A stretch of 64,000 nt of DNA, taken from assembly GCF_900114435.1 (NCBI RefSeq), contig NZ_FOZK01000002.1, forward strand, positions 248,001 to 312,000, given 5' to 3'. Numbering within the stretch: position 1 is the stretch's first letter; every line of letters starts with the position of its first letter. Below, piece after piece: positions 15,198-25,105 of this stretch. A program made the translations under genes and the position numbers. The notes beneath the pieces were generated by a model that was not told where the DNA came from, did not search any database, and saw only the letters and a program-made list of their open reading frames with translations. This DNA comes from Halomicrobium zhouii (lineage in GTDB: Archaea > Halobacteriota > Halobacteria > Halobacteriales > Haloarculaceae).

Positions 15198-15605
15198 ATG
15201 AAATCTAATTCTGACACAGCAAACCAAGAGGGTATCGAACAGCCGAACCGACGTGTGGGGCGTCGAGCGCTCTTCACGATCGTCGCCGTCTCGCTGATCG
15301 CCGCCGAACCGGCGCTGGCCCAGACCAGTGCCGTCTGTGAGGCAGACGGTCTTCCGGAGGTCATATCCGAGTTCTTCCAGCTGACGACCGGCATCGGCGT
15401 CATCGGCGCCGTCGCCGTCTGGCAAGGCGATTCACTCCTCGAGATGTTCACGGTGAGCCCGGACCAGCGCGAGCGACTGAAACGGCACAAGCGCGTCGCG
15501 CTGAAGTCCGTCGTCATCCTGCTGGGGCTGGGCCCGCTGTACACTGTCGCCGGGTCGATGATGGGCCTCCCACTCGCGGAGTGTGTCGACCTTGTCCCGT
15601 GGTAA
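15198..15605 (+). CDS. VirB2/TrbC-like pilin candidate
   Basis: 135 residues. A signal peptide (ALFTIVAVSLIAAEPALAQ, with an ALAQ-type cleavage site) is followed by two hydrophobic helices (about residues 55-75 and 100-120), the size and topology of VirB2-type pilins. First gene of an operon whose last gene is a VirB4 ATPase. I place the start at ATG 15198; ATG 15186 in the same frame is possible. It overlaps the next gene by 23 bases. Assigned by topology and context, not by sequence motif. Confidence 0.55.
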   Translation: MKSNSDTANQEGIEQPNRRVGRRALFTIVAVSLIAAEPALAQTSAVCEADGLPEVISEFFQLTTGIGVIGAVAVWQGDSLLEMFTVSPDQRERLKRHKRVALKSVVILLGLGPLYTVAGSMMGLPLAECVDLVPW

Positions 15606-17343
15606 GCCCGCGAGCGCGCAGTCCATTCACGCGGTCGCCATACTTGGCGTCGCGTTTTGCGTAGTCGGGAGTCTCCTCGCGACGACAGGGAGTGGTGCTC
15701 GACCACCAGCGACGCCAGACCCAGACGATAGTCCGCTGACCGCGAACGAGACGGCGACGCTCTGGTCGAAAGCTGGCGACGAGTGTCGACTCGACGAGAC
15801 GGCAAACCGGTCGATGCAGGAACTATCGCGGTGTACCGACGTCACGTTCAAGGAACCACCAGATACCGCAGCAACGTGGACGCGGTCGGATTTCACGGAC
15901 CTGTCTCCGGGTGACCGGTCGACGTCCGTGCATCCGCCCGACGCAGAGTTGACGGACAATCAATCGATCGTCGACGCGCACGCCAGCCTCTTCGCGGTCC
16001 AGCCGTCGACCCGTCTCCACCGGGAGCCCGGTGACGCGACGCTGTACGTCGCACCGGAAGGGACCGTTCGGGGGCTCGTCGACTACCGGGTTCGGTTACC
16101 GGGCAATCGGTCGGTAGGGAATCGCTCGGTCGAGTGGGGGGTCGCCGACCAGGGTGTGACAGAGGTTCGACTCCTGGCTGGCGACGACGTCGTCGCGAGG
16201 GCCGACGGGAGCCAGACGCCCGTCGTCGACTACGCGCTCGAGGACAGTGGGTCGACGACGCTGACACTCGAAGCCGACATCGAGGTCCAGCTCCAGGGAG
16301 AGGCCTCGGTTGGTGAAGGAAGTGCGGAGCGAAGCGGGTCGATAGCGCGGACCGACACGGTGACCGTCACCGACTCAATCGACGTGTCCGTCTACGACCT
16401 CGGCGCCTACAGCTACGAGGCGACGTACCCTAACGGCGATACCGGGCTGGCGATTCACCAGACCGCGCCGTGGCACGGGTTCGCCCTCGGTGGTGACGAC
16501 GACGGACGCGTCCGGGGCGTCTGGCGATACTACACCGCCCGGGACACCGGCTGGGACGTCCTCAACGCTTCGTCCGCTGGAGGAACGACACAACGTGCTT
16601 CGGAGGCACTCCCCGTGTACGTGCACGCGTATCCCGCGCACGTCGGACCACGCGCTGAACCGATCCGTGATGGGCCGACGCTCGTCGATACGTGGGGCAC
16701 TGGTCACGGATCGCCCGCCCCCTCGATGCACGAGAACGTCACCGTCGGGGTCGTCGACGGACCGTACAACCGAACCGACGGGCTGGCCGTGCGCCACGAG
16801 GATATCGACGCCGACGACATCGTCGTCAGTGGTATCGTCCGCAACGTCACGGCCAGGCCCAGCACGTTCGTCGGGCAGGAAACCCGGACGATCCGTCGGA
16901 GCAACCTCACAATCGAACGGATCGATACCGATGGTGATTCCGCGACACTCCGGATCGAACTTCGAGACGAAACGACGGGGGCCCCTATCGTCCTCGACAA
17001 CCCCATCCTGGAGGAGCGCTCGGCCACGCCGATCGGGGTCCAACCCCGCGACGGGTACATCACCGTTGCTAATCAGCGCGTCCGAACGAACACTTCCGGG
17101 GTTGCCGTCGTTACGGTGGACGAACCGGGGTCGTACACGGCGACCTACGAACCGGAGTCCTGGCGAGCGAACGACCCTGCCTACGTGGGCGACAGCGACA
17201 GCGTCTCGTGGCATCCCCTGTGGGAACTCTCTGAGTGGCTCCGGCTGCTCTATCACGGGGCCGTCGCGTTGGCTCCGTTCCTCGTCGCACTGTACGCAGG
17301 GTATCGAATCAGCGCGTTTCTGCAGATCGACCAACATCCATGA
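15583..17343 (+). CDS. Large surface protein of the secretion operon
   Basis: 586 residues starting at a GTG inside the previous gene. An N-terminal signal-anchor (HAVAILGVAFCVVGSLLAT), about 480 residues of exported beta-rich sequence with many NxS/T sites, and a C-terminal membrane helix (LLYHGAVALAPFLVALYAGY) place it across the cell surface. No enzymatic motif. In such operons a protein of this kind would be a surface component of the transfer channel. The lipoprotein gene overlaps its stop (ATGA). Confidence 0.6.
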   Translation: MSTLSRGKPASAQSIHAVAILGVAFCVVGSLLATTGSGARPPATPDPDDSPLTANETATLWSKAGDECRLDETANRSMQELSRCTDVTFKEPPDTAATWTRSDFTDLSPGDRSTSVHPPDAELTDNQSIVDAHASLFAVQPSTRLHREPGDATLYVAPEGTVRGLVDYRVRLPGNRSVGNRSVEWGVADQGVTEVRLLAGDDVVARADGSQTPVVDYALEDSGSTTLTLEADIEVQLQGEASVGEGSAERSGSIARTDTVTVTDSIDVSVYDLGAYSYEATYPNGDTGLAIHQTAPWHGFALGGDDDGRVRGVWRYYTARDTGWDVLNASSAGGTTQRASEALPVYVHAYPAHVGPRAEPIRDGPTLVDTWGTGHGSPAPSMHENVTVGVVDGPYNRTDGLAVRHEDIDADDIVVSGIVRNVTARPSTFVGQETRTIRRSNLTIERIDTDGDSATLRIELRDETTGAPIVLDNPILEERSATPIGVQPRDGYITVANQRVRTNTSGVAVVTVDEPGSYTATYEPESWRANDPAYVGDSDSVSWHPLWELSEWLRLLYHGAVALAPFLVALYAGYRISAFLQIDQHP

Positions 17344-18152
17344 GAGATAGTACTGACTCGATCGACCGACGTACTGCCATTCGAACACTCCTCGCGAGTA
17401 GCGCGATAGCTCTCGCAGGCTGTAACGATTCGAGCAGCATCGCACAGTCGAACCCGCTCACGAACGTCAGCGTAACCGACACGACGCTCGTCGTGGAGTT
17501 CGACGCCGACGCATCGATAGACGAGATAACTGTGATCCAGCCCGATGGCGAAGCGTTCGCCAGTCGGTCCGTCACGTCGGGGTCCTCGAAGGTGACTATC
17601 GACATCGGGACGCAGTACTCGCCAGGTGAGTACACCGTTCACGCCCTGGACGGCGAGGAGACGACCGGCGAGCGAACGCTCACCCTCAGTCCGGACGTCC
17701 AGATTACTGACCTCAAACTCGGGCGTAATCATCCAGACGAGATGTACGAGGATGCTAACGTCCTGGCTGTCCAAGCAGAGACTATTTTGACGGTTGAAAA
17801 CACTGGTACAGGACCTAATTCGGTTACACAGTTATTGTTCGAAGGTGACGTTCCCCAGCCGACAAACAAAGATACAGACAAGAGCTGGATATACGACACG
17901 TCGTCCGGTGTCGGCGGAGATGTCGACAGAATCGTGATTCCACCAGGAGAATCAACTACGATTTACAGCACATCACGTCCGTTCACAGCAGCGAGTTCGA
18001 ACGTATCGTGTAGTTCAGACGGAGAAGAGGGACAATTTACAGCAATCGTTCGCCTTGAAATCGGGAAGACGCTTCGGCAGCAGTATGACGTGGAATATAC
18101 TGGTCAGGAATTGGTCGACTGCAACATTACAGTATCCGGCGCCGAGCAATGA
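17340..18152 (+). CDS. Tat lipoprotein of the secretion operon
   Basis: 270 residues. A twin-arginine lipoprotein signal (DRRTAIRTLLASSAIALAGC) is followed by an Ig-like beta-rich ectodomain. The start ATG overlaps the preceding TGA. From about 17750 the DNA becomes clearly more A/T-rich than the first half, suggesting the C-terminal domain was replaced, perhaps because it faces phages or partner cells. Function unknown; likely an accessory of the channel. Confidence 0.65.
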   Translation: MRDSTDSIDRRTAIRTLLASSAIALAGCNDSSSIAQSNPLTNVSVTDTTLVVEFDADASIDEITVIQPDGEAFASRSVTSGSSKVTIDIGTQYSPGEYTVHALDGEETTGERTLTLSPDVQITDLKLGRNHPDEMYEDANVLAVQAETILTVENTGTGPNSVTQLLFEGDVPQPTNKDTDKSWIYDTSSGVGGDVDRIVIPPGESTTIYSTSRPFTAASSNVSCSSDGEEGQFTAIVRLEIGKTLRQQYDVEYTGQELVDCNITVSGAEQ

Positions 18153-19291
18153 TGGATGTCTCACTCGTTGACGTTGGGATCGAGTGGTTCAAAGATATAA
18201 TCGAAGCCGTAACGCGATGGTTCCAACAAGGGTTAGGTGATGGATATAGTGCCCTGACAAACGAACTCTTTGGCACACCAACCCCGGAGACCGATGGCCC
18301 ATTCGTCTTCGGATCGCCGACGAATGAACCCTGGGTTGGGATTCACGACGCGCTCGTTGCTGGGGAGATAACAGCACTCTCGCTCCTGCTGCTGGTTGTT
18401 TGTGTCCAGGCACGACACACCATCTCGATCTTCAACCTCGGAACGACGTACGAGGCACGACGGACGAAGAAGGTCGCCTGGGCCGGCGCCTTCCTCATTT
18501 TCGCCTGGTACTGGATAGCCGCTGTCTCTCTGTACGTAGTAGATGCCCTCACAATTGCTCTAATACCAGAGCTAGGAGTATTGCTGAACGCGATGGTTGA
18601 CTTCTTCGCTACCCCGATACCGAACCCTGTACTCGGACTCCTGATGGCTGGTATCGGCGGGTTCGCGATGTGGGTGCTCCAGGCGCTACTCTTCATCCGC
18701 GACGTCCTCCTGTTCGTCTTCATCTACGGGATGCCGATAGGGTTCGCGCTGGTGTACGGCAATCTCCCGGTCCTCTCGCGGATCGCGAAGTCGGTCTGCA
18801 TGCGGTTCGTCCCACTCCTGATCATGCCAGTTCCGATAGCGCTCATCTTCTCCGGCTACGAGCTGGTGTTCCACGAGGGGACAAGCGCCACACTCGCACC
18901 GGGAGTCATCTTCCTCCAGCACTTCGTTGCTGTCTCGCTTCCCGTGCTATCAGTCATCGTCGTCTGGAAACTGTTCCAGTACGCCTCGCCACTCGCGACA
19001 AGCGCTGCTGGGACGGCCGCTAGGGCGACGTTCAAAGTCGGCGCTATCCTCGGGGCAGGGTACCTCGCAGGACCAAAGGTCGCAGGAACGGCGGCACGCT
19101 GGGGACCGAAAGTCGCCGCTGGGCAGGCCTTCGCACAACGGGTGGGTAATACGTCCAACGGGGAATCCCCGAAGTCTGAAAGTGCGAAGCCTGCTGGTGG
19201 AACGAAACAAGACTCGGTCGCGACGGACGCCTACGGGCAACAGGGCGTCGCGACCTATCGACGCACAGAGAACGATCCGGGGTACTACTGA
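18149..19291 (+). CDS. VirB6/TrbL-like polytopic membrane protein
   Basis: 380 residues with an N-terminal amphipathic segment, then about six to seven transmembrane helices between residues 70 and 300 and a hydrophilic C-terminal tail. Size, topology and place between exported components and the ATPase match VirB6-type channel proteins. The start ATG overlaps the lipoprotein stop (ATGA). Its first about 200 bases share the lower GC of the lipoprotein gene end. Confidence 0.65.
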   Translation: MMDVSLVDVGIEWFKDIIEAVTRWFQQGLGDGYSALTNELFGTPTPETDGPFVFGSPTNEPWVGIHDALVAGEITALSLLLLVVCVQARHTISIFNLGTTYEARRTKKVAWAGAFLIFAWYWIAAVSLYVVDALTIALIPELGVLLNAMVDFFATPIPNPVLGLLMAGIGGFAMWVLQALLFIRDVLLFVFIYGMPIGFALVYGNLPVLSRIAKSVCMRFVPLLIMPVPIALIFSGYELVFHEGTSATLAPGVIFLQHFVAVSLPVLSVIVVWKLFQYASPLATSAAGTAARATFKVGAILGAGYLAGPKVAGTAARWGPKVAAGQAFAQRVGNTSNGESPKSESAKPAGGTKQDSVATDAYGQQGVATYRRTENDPGYY

Positions 19292-19293
19292 CG

Positions 19294-20412
19294 ATGGCAG
19301 AAGACACAGAGCCCCAGCGACGAGTCATGAACGTCGTCGGCGAAGAGAGCCGTGTGCCAGTGCTCAACGTCCGCGAGGGAGACCTGCTGGTCATCGTTGG
19401 ATTCCCGTTTGCGGGGTTCATGCTGGCCGCCACAATCGGCATTGACCTTCTCATCGTGCTGCTCTCTTTCTGCGGCCTCGTCATCGGAAGCACCGTACTG
19501 TTCGCGTCACCGGATCACATGACCGGGACGAGGTCGCTCGCAATTGCCTACCGGTATTACTGCAAGCGTCCACGGACGACCTACAGCGTTCCCGCCAGTC
19601 TCTCGGCCGAGGCCACCGAGGAGGCGAGAACCGCTTGTGACGGTGGCCTCGCCGACTACACGCCCTTCACGCCCGACGAACGAACGCAGGATCTGACGAA
19701 CATCGAACGAGCGTGGCCAGGAACCGGTGCGGTACAGCGTTCGGACGGTGCGATGGAGCAGTTCATCGAACTCGATCCTGACAACATGGATTTCGCGATG
19801 TCCGGTGACTGGGCCGGGCTCCAGTCCATCGGCGAGTCCTTCGCCAACAACGAACTCGACTTTCGCCTGACGATGCACACGACCACACGCCCATTCCCGG
19901 CAGATCAATTGGTGGACAAGATCGACGACCGCCTCGACGACGACGACGTTTCGGACCGGCCAACGTTCGAGGCACTCCTCGAAGAGTACCGCGAATCACG
20001 TCCCGAGGATATCGAAGGGACCCAACAGTTGCACTACTATCTCGGCGTCGAGGTCGCCCCTTACGACGTCTACGAGCGAAACAGCGCGGAACCGACGCCC
20101 GCCGAGAAGCTCGCGAGACTCCCCGTGGTCGGCCTGCTGTTCACGCCGTTCGTCACCAGACGCGAACAGCTCACGGAGGCCGAACTCCGTGGGCGAATGC
20201 TCGAAGCACTCGACGAGCGATTGCGAACAGTCGAACGGGAACTCGTCAGTACGGCAAGCGACTGGTCGTCGCGTCGGCTCAGCACGGTAGAGGTGTTCGC
20301 GCTGGCAGTGGAGTTCTGGAACGGGACGACTGTGGATGAGGAGACGGCCGAATCGATGGTCCGGGAACGATCCGTCGTCGACAGCACACCACGGGAGGAC
20401 GCCGATGTATAG
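19294..20412 (+). CDS. PrgI/VirB3-like protein fused to a TraC-type N-terminal domain
   Basis: 372 residues. Two adjacent membrane helices (DLLVIVGFPFAGFMLAATIG, then LLIVLLSFCGLVIGSTVLF) near the N-terminus are like PrgI/VirB3. They are followed by about 290 soluble residues resembling the N-terminal region found ahead of VirB4/TraC ATPases (TTRPFPADQLVDKIDDRLDD). The gene overlaps virB4 by 8 bases, so the two products are probably made in fixed ratio and act together at the inner face of the channel. Confidence 0.6.
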   Translation: MAEDTEPQRRVMNVVGEESRVPVLNVREGDLLVIVGFPFAGFMLAATIGIDLLIVLLSFCGLVIGSTVLFASPDHMTGTRSLAIAYRYYCKRPRTTYSVPASLSAEATEEARTACDGGLADYTPFTPDERTQDLTNIERAWPGTGAVQRSDGAMEQFIELDPDNMDFAMSGDWAGLQSIGESFANNELDFRLTMHTTTRPFPADQLVDKIDDRLDDDDVSDRPTFEALLEEYRESRPEDIEGTQQLHYYLGVEVAPYDVYERNSAEPTPAEKLARLPVVGLLFTPFVTRREQLTEAELRGRMLEALDERLRTVERELVSTASDWSSRRLSTVEVFALAVEFWNGTTVDEETAESMVRERSVVDSTPREDADV

Positions 20413-22444
20413 TGGTTCGATCCGTCCGTGGCTGGAGTTCCCGACGCTCCAGCTCGGCGTCCCTGCGAGTGATCTCTCACTGCAAGCCGTCGCCGGGATT
20501 GGCATCGGTACGCTCCTGCTCGGTGTGGGCCTCGGCGTTGCCTGGCAACGTTGGCGACCGAGCGGGGACGACGAGGTCGACCTCTCACAGTTCGTCGACG
20601 AGCGTCTCTTCGAGGAGCCCGAGACAGCTGAACGAGTCCTCGACGACGTCGCCGACCGTCACCAGGACGTCATCGCTCCAACTGCTATCGAGTGGGATAC
20701 GCGGACTGCCCGCATCGGCGACCGGTGGACCACGACACTATACATCGCCGACTGGCCGGATTACCCGAGTGATGGCTACCTGAGCGAACTGTTCTCGCTC
20801 ACCGACGTCACGTTCGACTGCACGGTACACATCCAGCCCAAACAGCAGGAACGAGCGCGGACCGAACTCCAGCGCCGCGCCGAGGACCTCCAGGTCGACG
20901 CCGACATCGACCGCAGCCTCCGCAGCTCGTACCTTCAGAAACGGGCGAACGAGGCGAGTGCGACGTACACGGCCGTCGAGAACGGCCAGCAGGTGTTCTC
21001 ACAGGCGATGTACATCACCGTCCGGGCCGAGACAGAAAGTAAATTGGAGACTGCCACCGAAGCGGTCCGGAGTCGGGTGAAGGAATCGCCCGCCGAACTC
21101 ACGCCGAAGACGGCGATCTGCAAACAGGACCTGGCACTCCAGTCCGCCGCACCGATCGGACGGAATCCGTTCGGCCGGGACGCCATCGCACTGGGTGGTG
21201 CCGTCGGCGCGGTGCTTGCGTCGCCTCACAACCCGACGATTCTCGAAGCTGACGGCGTCGAGTTCGGCGTCCACCGGAACACCGACAGTCCCATCGTGAT
21301 CGACCCGTTCGCCCGGGAGAACGGGTATGCGATGTTCACCATCGGCGACCCGGGATCGGGGAAGAGCTTCGGCGCCAAGCAAAACTTCGTCCGGTCGATC
21401 GCCCAGTCCGAGGATCGTATCGGGATCATCCTCGAACCGCTGAGTAACTGGGCCGGCGTCGCCGACGCCCTCGACGCCAGGCGAATCACCGTCGGTGGCA
21501 ATATGGGCCTGAACCCGCTGGAGATCAAACCGACGCCAGACCACGTCCAGCAGCAACTCGGCGAGGACGCGAGCCCGTTCAAGGAGAAGAAAGACAGCGT
21601 GCTGAGTTTCCTGACGAACTACTTCGCGCTTCGCGGCGTGAATCTCGGTGATAGGCGTACGACGCTCGAACTCGCCCTCGACAGAGCCTACCGGGAGCAG
21701 GGAATTACCGAGGATATCGGGACGCACAGCAACGAGAGTCCGACCATGCGTGACGTGCTGGACGTGCTCGACGAGATGGTCGGCGACCCCGAGTCGTACG
21801 TGCTCCGGACCAACGAAGAGACTGACAAGCTCGTTACCGACGCGACGTGGTTGATCGACCAGCTCCGCCCGTTTGCCGAGGGTGGCCGGTACGAGAACCT
21901 CGGCCGCCCCACGGAGTTCGACATCCGTGACGAGCAGGTGATCTATCTCGACTTGGCTCAACAGGAAGGGAGCGTCGGCGACTCCACGAATCTCTTGATG
22001 CAGTTGTTGATCTCGCTGGTCTACGAACGCGCGAAAGAGACGGACCAGGAAGTGGTGTTCTATATTGATGAGTCTCGGTACTTATTAAGAGATTCCGCTA
22101 ATCTCGCCTTCTTCGAGACGATCTTCCGCCATCACCGTCATTACGACTTATCGATCCGCCTGATAACTCAGACCGTCGATGAGTTCTTTGAACATTCAGA
22201 AGCCGAGATGATCCTTGATCAATGCGCGATCAAACAATTTCATCGCCTTGATGGTATGGACGAAGATTGGGCTAATGAGTTTGGAATGAACTACGCTCAG
22301 ATGCGATTCGTCCAAAATGCTATTCCCGGGAACGACCGGGCTGGCTACTCAGAGGCACTCGTAAGCGTTGACGGGAAATGGCGTGGTATAGACATCCATG
22401 CCCTTCCCCAGGAACGTAACGTCATTGAGAACGATGCACAATAA
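20405..22444 (+). CDS. virB4: VirB4/TraC-type conjugation ATPase with a recoded C-terminus
   Basis: 679 residues. An N-terminal membrane helix (LQAVAGIGIGTLLLGVGLGV), then a TraC-like domain, then the ATPase with Walker A GDPGSGKS (about residue 315) and Walker B VVFYIDES (about residue 550). VirB4 proteins energise type IV secretion and conjugation. From about 22056, inside the Walker B codons, to the stop the DNA switches to A/T-rich codons although the protein stays conserved. An older GC-rich 3' end lies 3.2 kb downstream (25602-25961). The gene has thus been repaired by a foreign 3' segment. Alternative: a chimera of two plasmid alleles. Confidence 0.85.
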   Translation: MYSGSIRPWLEFPTLQLGVPASDLSLQAVAGIGIGTLLLGVGLGVAWQRWRPSGDDEVDLSQFVDERLFEEPETAERVLDDVADRHQDVIAPTAIEWDTRTARIGDRWTTTLYIADWPDYPSDGYLSELFSLTDVTFDCTVHIQPKQQERARTELQRRAEDLQVDADIDRSLRSSYLQKRANEASATYTAVENGQQVFSQAMYITVRAETESKLETATEAVRSRVKESPAELTPKTAICKQDLALQSAAPIGRNPFGRDAIALGGAVGAVLASPHNPTILEADGVEFGVHRNTDSPIVIDPFARENGYAMFTIGDPGSGKSFGAKQNFVRSIAQSEDRIGIILEPLSNWAGVADALDARRITVGGNMGLNPLEIKPTPDHVQQQLGEDASPFKEKKDSVLSFLTNYFALRGVNLGDRRTTLELALDRAYREQGITEDIGTHSNESPTMRDVLDVLDEMVGDPESYVLRTNEETDKLVTDATWLIDQLRPFAEGGRYENLGRPTEFDIRDEQVIYLDLAQQEGSVGDSTNLLMQLLISLVYERAKETDQEVVFYIDESRYLLRDSANLAFFETIFRHHRHYDLSIRLITQTVDEFFEHSEAEMILDQCAIKQFHRLDGMDEDWANEFGMNYAQMRFVQNAIPGNDRAGYSEALVSVDGKWRGIDIHALPQERNVIENDAQ

Positions 22445-22508
22445 GCTGAAAGCGCCATCAGTGAGGCAATAAATGCTGGGTCGAATGAAGATTAAATATG
22501 GCTTGTAT

Positions 22509-23614
22509 TTAATCAGAATTGAGACTTCGACTGGGCTGTAAGACATTCGGCGGCAATCCAGGAACGTGATATTCTATTGTTTTGTGGCAGTCGGCACAAA
22601 CAGTTAGAAGGTTGCGATCGGCATTGAACACAGCTGGATTTGTCGACTCTCTGGCGCCGCAGATATGATGGACATGAAGTCGCGTGTCGTTCTTTTCTAG
22701 ATGCTCAGACTGCGTGACTCCACAGATAACACAAATATGCCCATTACGGTTACGTACTCGCTTACGACGCTTTTTCGTCCAGCCAATTCCGTAAATCGGA
22801 TGATCAGTAAGGCGTCGTGTCTCGCTCGGAGAAAAACCGGTTGCCGCGAGTGCTTTGCGCCAACCTCCGAACTCTTGTTGATAAGGACGACGCGAAAATT
22901 CACCATGAGCATCCATCTCGGCGACAGTGGGAGCTTTACCCAAGTCTGCTGCAAGTCTTGTGAGCTCGTCCAGCAATTCTGTTCGGGGAATTGCCAGACG
23001 GTGGTTCCGATCGAGTTCTGCTGCTTGAATTGCGTTATTCCATGTTCCAAATACCCGTTGATATGCTCCTAAGGAAAATTGACCATGTTCCCTGTTTTGG
23101 CAGACAGTAGGTGGTTTTCCCAGATTTTCCTTCAATCTGTGTAGTTCATCAATCAACTCTTCCTCCTCAATACCACTCCGGTTGTGGACGTCAAATCCAG
23201 CGGCCTTCAAGGCATTATTCCAAGAACCGAATGTGCGCTCAAACGTTGCGGTACCATATCGTCCTTCTTTTGCTGCATCAGTGATCGTAGGTGCGTGGCC
23301 GAGAGTGTCGTTTAATCGATTTAATTCTTGAATTAGCTCTTCCTTGTCTACATTGCAGTGGCGATTTGGCTCAAGACCGACGGTTTTGAGAGCCTCGTTC
23401 CACCCCTTGAACTGGCCATAATATGTACCCGCTGAATAGCGAGAGCATGCGTCGAATTCCTCCCTTGTTGGGGTCTTGCCGAGGTCTTCAGCGACCCGTT
23501 TGAGTTCTGTCAGTAGTTGTTCCTTCGATATCGAACCAGGCCGATTTGGAGTCAATCCAATCTCTTGAAGGGCGTCGTTCCAGCATCCGAAACGTCGGAT
23601 ATATACAATTGAGC
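22509..23614 (-). pseudogene. HNH endonuclease gene, 3' part (split by an IS)
   Basis: It encodes four complete homing-endonuclease-associated repeats of about 55 residues (e.g. LGKTPTREEFDACSRYSAGT, then FKGWNEALKTVGLEPN) and a C-terminal HNH nuclease (HICVICGVTQSEH, LHVHHICG, NRNLLTVCADCHKTIE). Reading through 23614 into the IS end adds about 28 foreign N-terminal residues. Joining 25489-25106 to 23606-22509 gives one uninterrupted 494-codon frame, so this is the 3' half of a single gene. The shortened HNH half may still be translated. Confidence 0.8.
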
Positions 23615-23741
23615 GGCTCTGTTGAAATCCTATTTGTTCTACACCTTTTCCGCTGAAACAGCCGTTAGTTAGAACTGCGAATTGATTAGCAACTTTCACT
23701 CAAATTAAAAAACTTATGCTTCCCTGTGTGACGTATTGCAT

Positions 23742-24179
23742 ATGGAGCGTTCATTCTCGCGTCGCCAAATCCTATCCACTATCGGTATAACAGGACTGGT
23801 CAGCCTGTCAGGATGTAGCGCGTTGTCTGGAACACGAACTGAACTGGCTGGTGTACAAGTCTTGAATCCGTATTATGGGACCGTAGATGTTGACCTCCGG
23901 ATTGAGCAAGCTGACGAGATGGTCATAGAGGAAACCCTATCGGTCGTTCAAGAGGACGGTGCGGAAACAGTCGCTTGTTCGTGGGACCGCGACGGTGAAG
24001 AGCCAGTTATCGAAGCACGCCATGCAAACGACGGTGACTGGCAACAATTTGATCTCGCCGAAACCGACGAAGAGACAGTCCTTATCCAAGCCATCGTTCG
24101 ACCTGAAGCTGGTGTGAGCTTCATTGTGACCGGTGAGGACGATGACTACTTTGTCGATGTGTGTGCTCAGGAAGAGTAG
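23742..24179 (+). CDS. Small lipoprotein carried as IS passenger
   Basis: 145 residues: a twin-arginine-type lipoprotein signal (SRRQILSTIGITGLVSLSGC) and a short acidic beta-rich ectodomain ending in CAQEE. It lies inside the IS inverted repeats, opposite to the transposase. It resembles the many small haloarchaeal Tat lipoproteins; function unknown. ATG 23742 is preferred over an upstream TTG. Confidence 0.7.
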   Translation: MERSFSRRQILSTIGITGLVSLSGCSALSGTRTELAGVQVLNPYYGTVDVDLRIEQADEMVIEETLSVVQEDGAETVACSWDRDGEEPVIEARHANDGDWQQFDLAETDEETVLIQAIVRPEAGVSFIVTGEDDDYFVDVCAQEE

Positions 24180-24231
24180 TTAGATAGAATATCTTAGACC
24201 AAGCGTTACGTCTATCACCTACATCTAACGT

Positions 24232-25053
24232 TCAGAGTGCCTTGTCGATGTTGTGAGTGAGACAGCCGACAACGAGTTCACGAAACTGCTTCCACCAGCG
24301 TCGTGAGCGAACGAATGCGCCATATTTCCGTTTAATGCGAGAATTTACCGTCTCGTTCTGACTACGTTGCCCGTAGAGGTCGGCGTCCAACCGGGAGTTC
24401 CAAGCCCTGTGGAGCGCGGAAAATTCTCGATGTTTGATGACCGGACGAACTCCATCTTCACGGGCTAACGCGCGAATCTTGTGGTCGTCGTATCCCTTGT
24501 CACCGAGGAGAATCGCTACTTCGTCGGTATTCCGCTTGATGAGCGACGGTGCGATTTGCGAGTCGTGTTTTCGTGTCGTCGTCACGTGTAAGTCGATAAT
24601 CGCGTTCGACTTCGTGTCTACGAGAAGCGTGACTTTCAACTGCTGAATCGTCAACTTCGTTCGCTTCGTGTAGTGCTTTGAGGCGTGACTGCAGTCGAAG
24701 CCGGAGGCATCGATTCCGACGACACCGTTGGTCGGGAGAAGCGTGACTGAGAGATTAAGAAGAACACGCCATACAGCCATATCGAGTCGGTTGAACGCCT
24801 TACACAGCGTTGAGGGAGACGGGAGTTCATCAAGTTCAATTGCTCTCCGAATCCGGGGCATCTCGATAAGTTCGTCGAGAAGAGTCCGGTACGTCGTATT
24901 CTTCCGAACCTTGAGACAGAGGAGGACGATGTGTTGATGAAGTGTGTATCGCCGTTTCGAGAACTTCGAGGAGTAACGAGCGACAGCTCGCCGAGCCAAG
25001 TGCATCGTTTGCTCAACGAACCGGAGTAACCGTGACTTCGGGAGGGCTTCCAT
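24232..25053 (-). CDS. IS5-family (ISH1-like) DDE transposase
   Basis: 273 residues, intact. DDE motif: Asp in VVGIDASGFDC, Asp in LLGDKGYDDH, Glu in SQNETVNSRIKRKYG (with the Y-(2)-R-(3)-E-(6)-K-like signature of the family). N-terminal helical DNA-binding region. It spans most of the element between its inverted repeats and looks functional. Confidence 0.9.
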   Translation of the reverse strand: MEALPKSRLLRFVEQTMHLARRAVARYSSKFSKRRYTLHQHIVLLCLKVRKNTTYRTLLDELIEMPRIRRAIELDELPSPSTLCKAFNRLDMAVWRVLLNLSVTLLPTNGVVGIDASGFDCSHASKHYTKRTKLTIQQLKVTLLVDTKSNAIIDLHVTTTRKHDSQIAPSLIKRNTDEVAILLGDKGYDDHKIRALAREDGVRPVIKHREFSALHRAWNSRLDADLYGQRSQNETVNSRIKRKYGAFVRSRRWWKQFRELVVGCLTHNIDKAL

Positions 25054-25105
25054 CCGGTTAGACTACCGGGCGAACCTGTAACTCTCTGAGGGTTTCAATA
25101 GAGCC

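Larger units (their letters stand above)
23615..25105 (-). mobile_element. IS5/ISH1-type element with a lipoprotein passenger gene
   Basis: Terminal inverted repeats GGCTCTGTTGAAATCC (23615-23630) and, inverted, GGCTCTATTGAAACCC (25105-25090) match at 14 of 16 positions. The flanks carry an 8-bp target duplication AATTGAGC (23607-23614 and 25106-25113), the length known for ISH1-type elements. Removing the element and one duplication copy restores the HNH gene frame. At 1491 bp it is longer than a simple ISH1-type copy because it also holds the lipoprotein gene. Confidence 0.85.

Noticed and set aside
20405-22444. Intein or intron in virB4
   Set aside because: The frame is continuous with normal length and no splicing-domain motifs; the endonuclease lies after the stop codon on the other strand.
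15198-22444. Operon as archaellum or type IV pilus genes
   Set aside because: No prepilin-peptidase signals, no FlaI/PilB-type ATPase and no FlaJ-like membrane protein; the ATPase is of VirB4 type.
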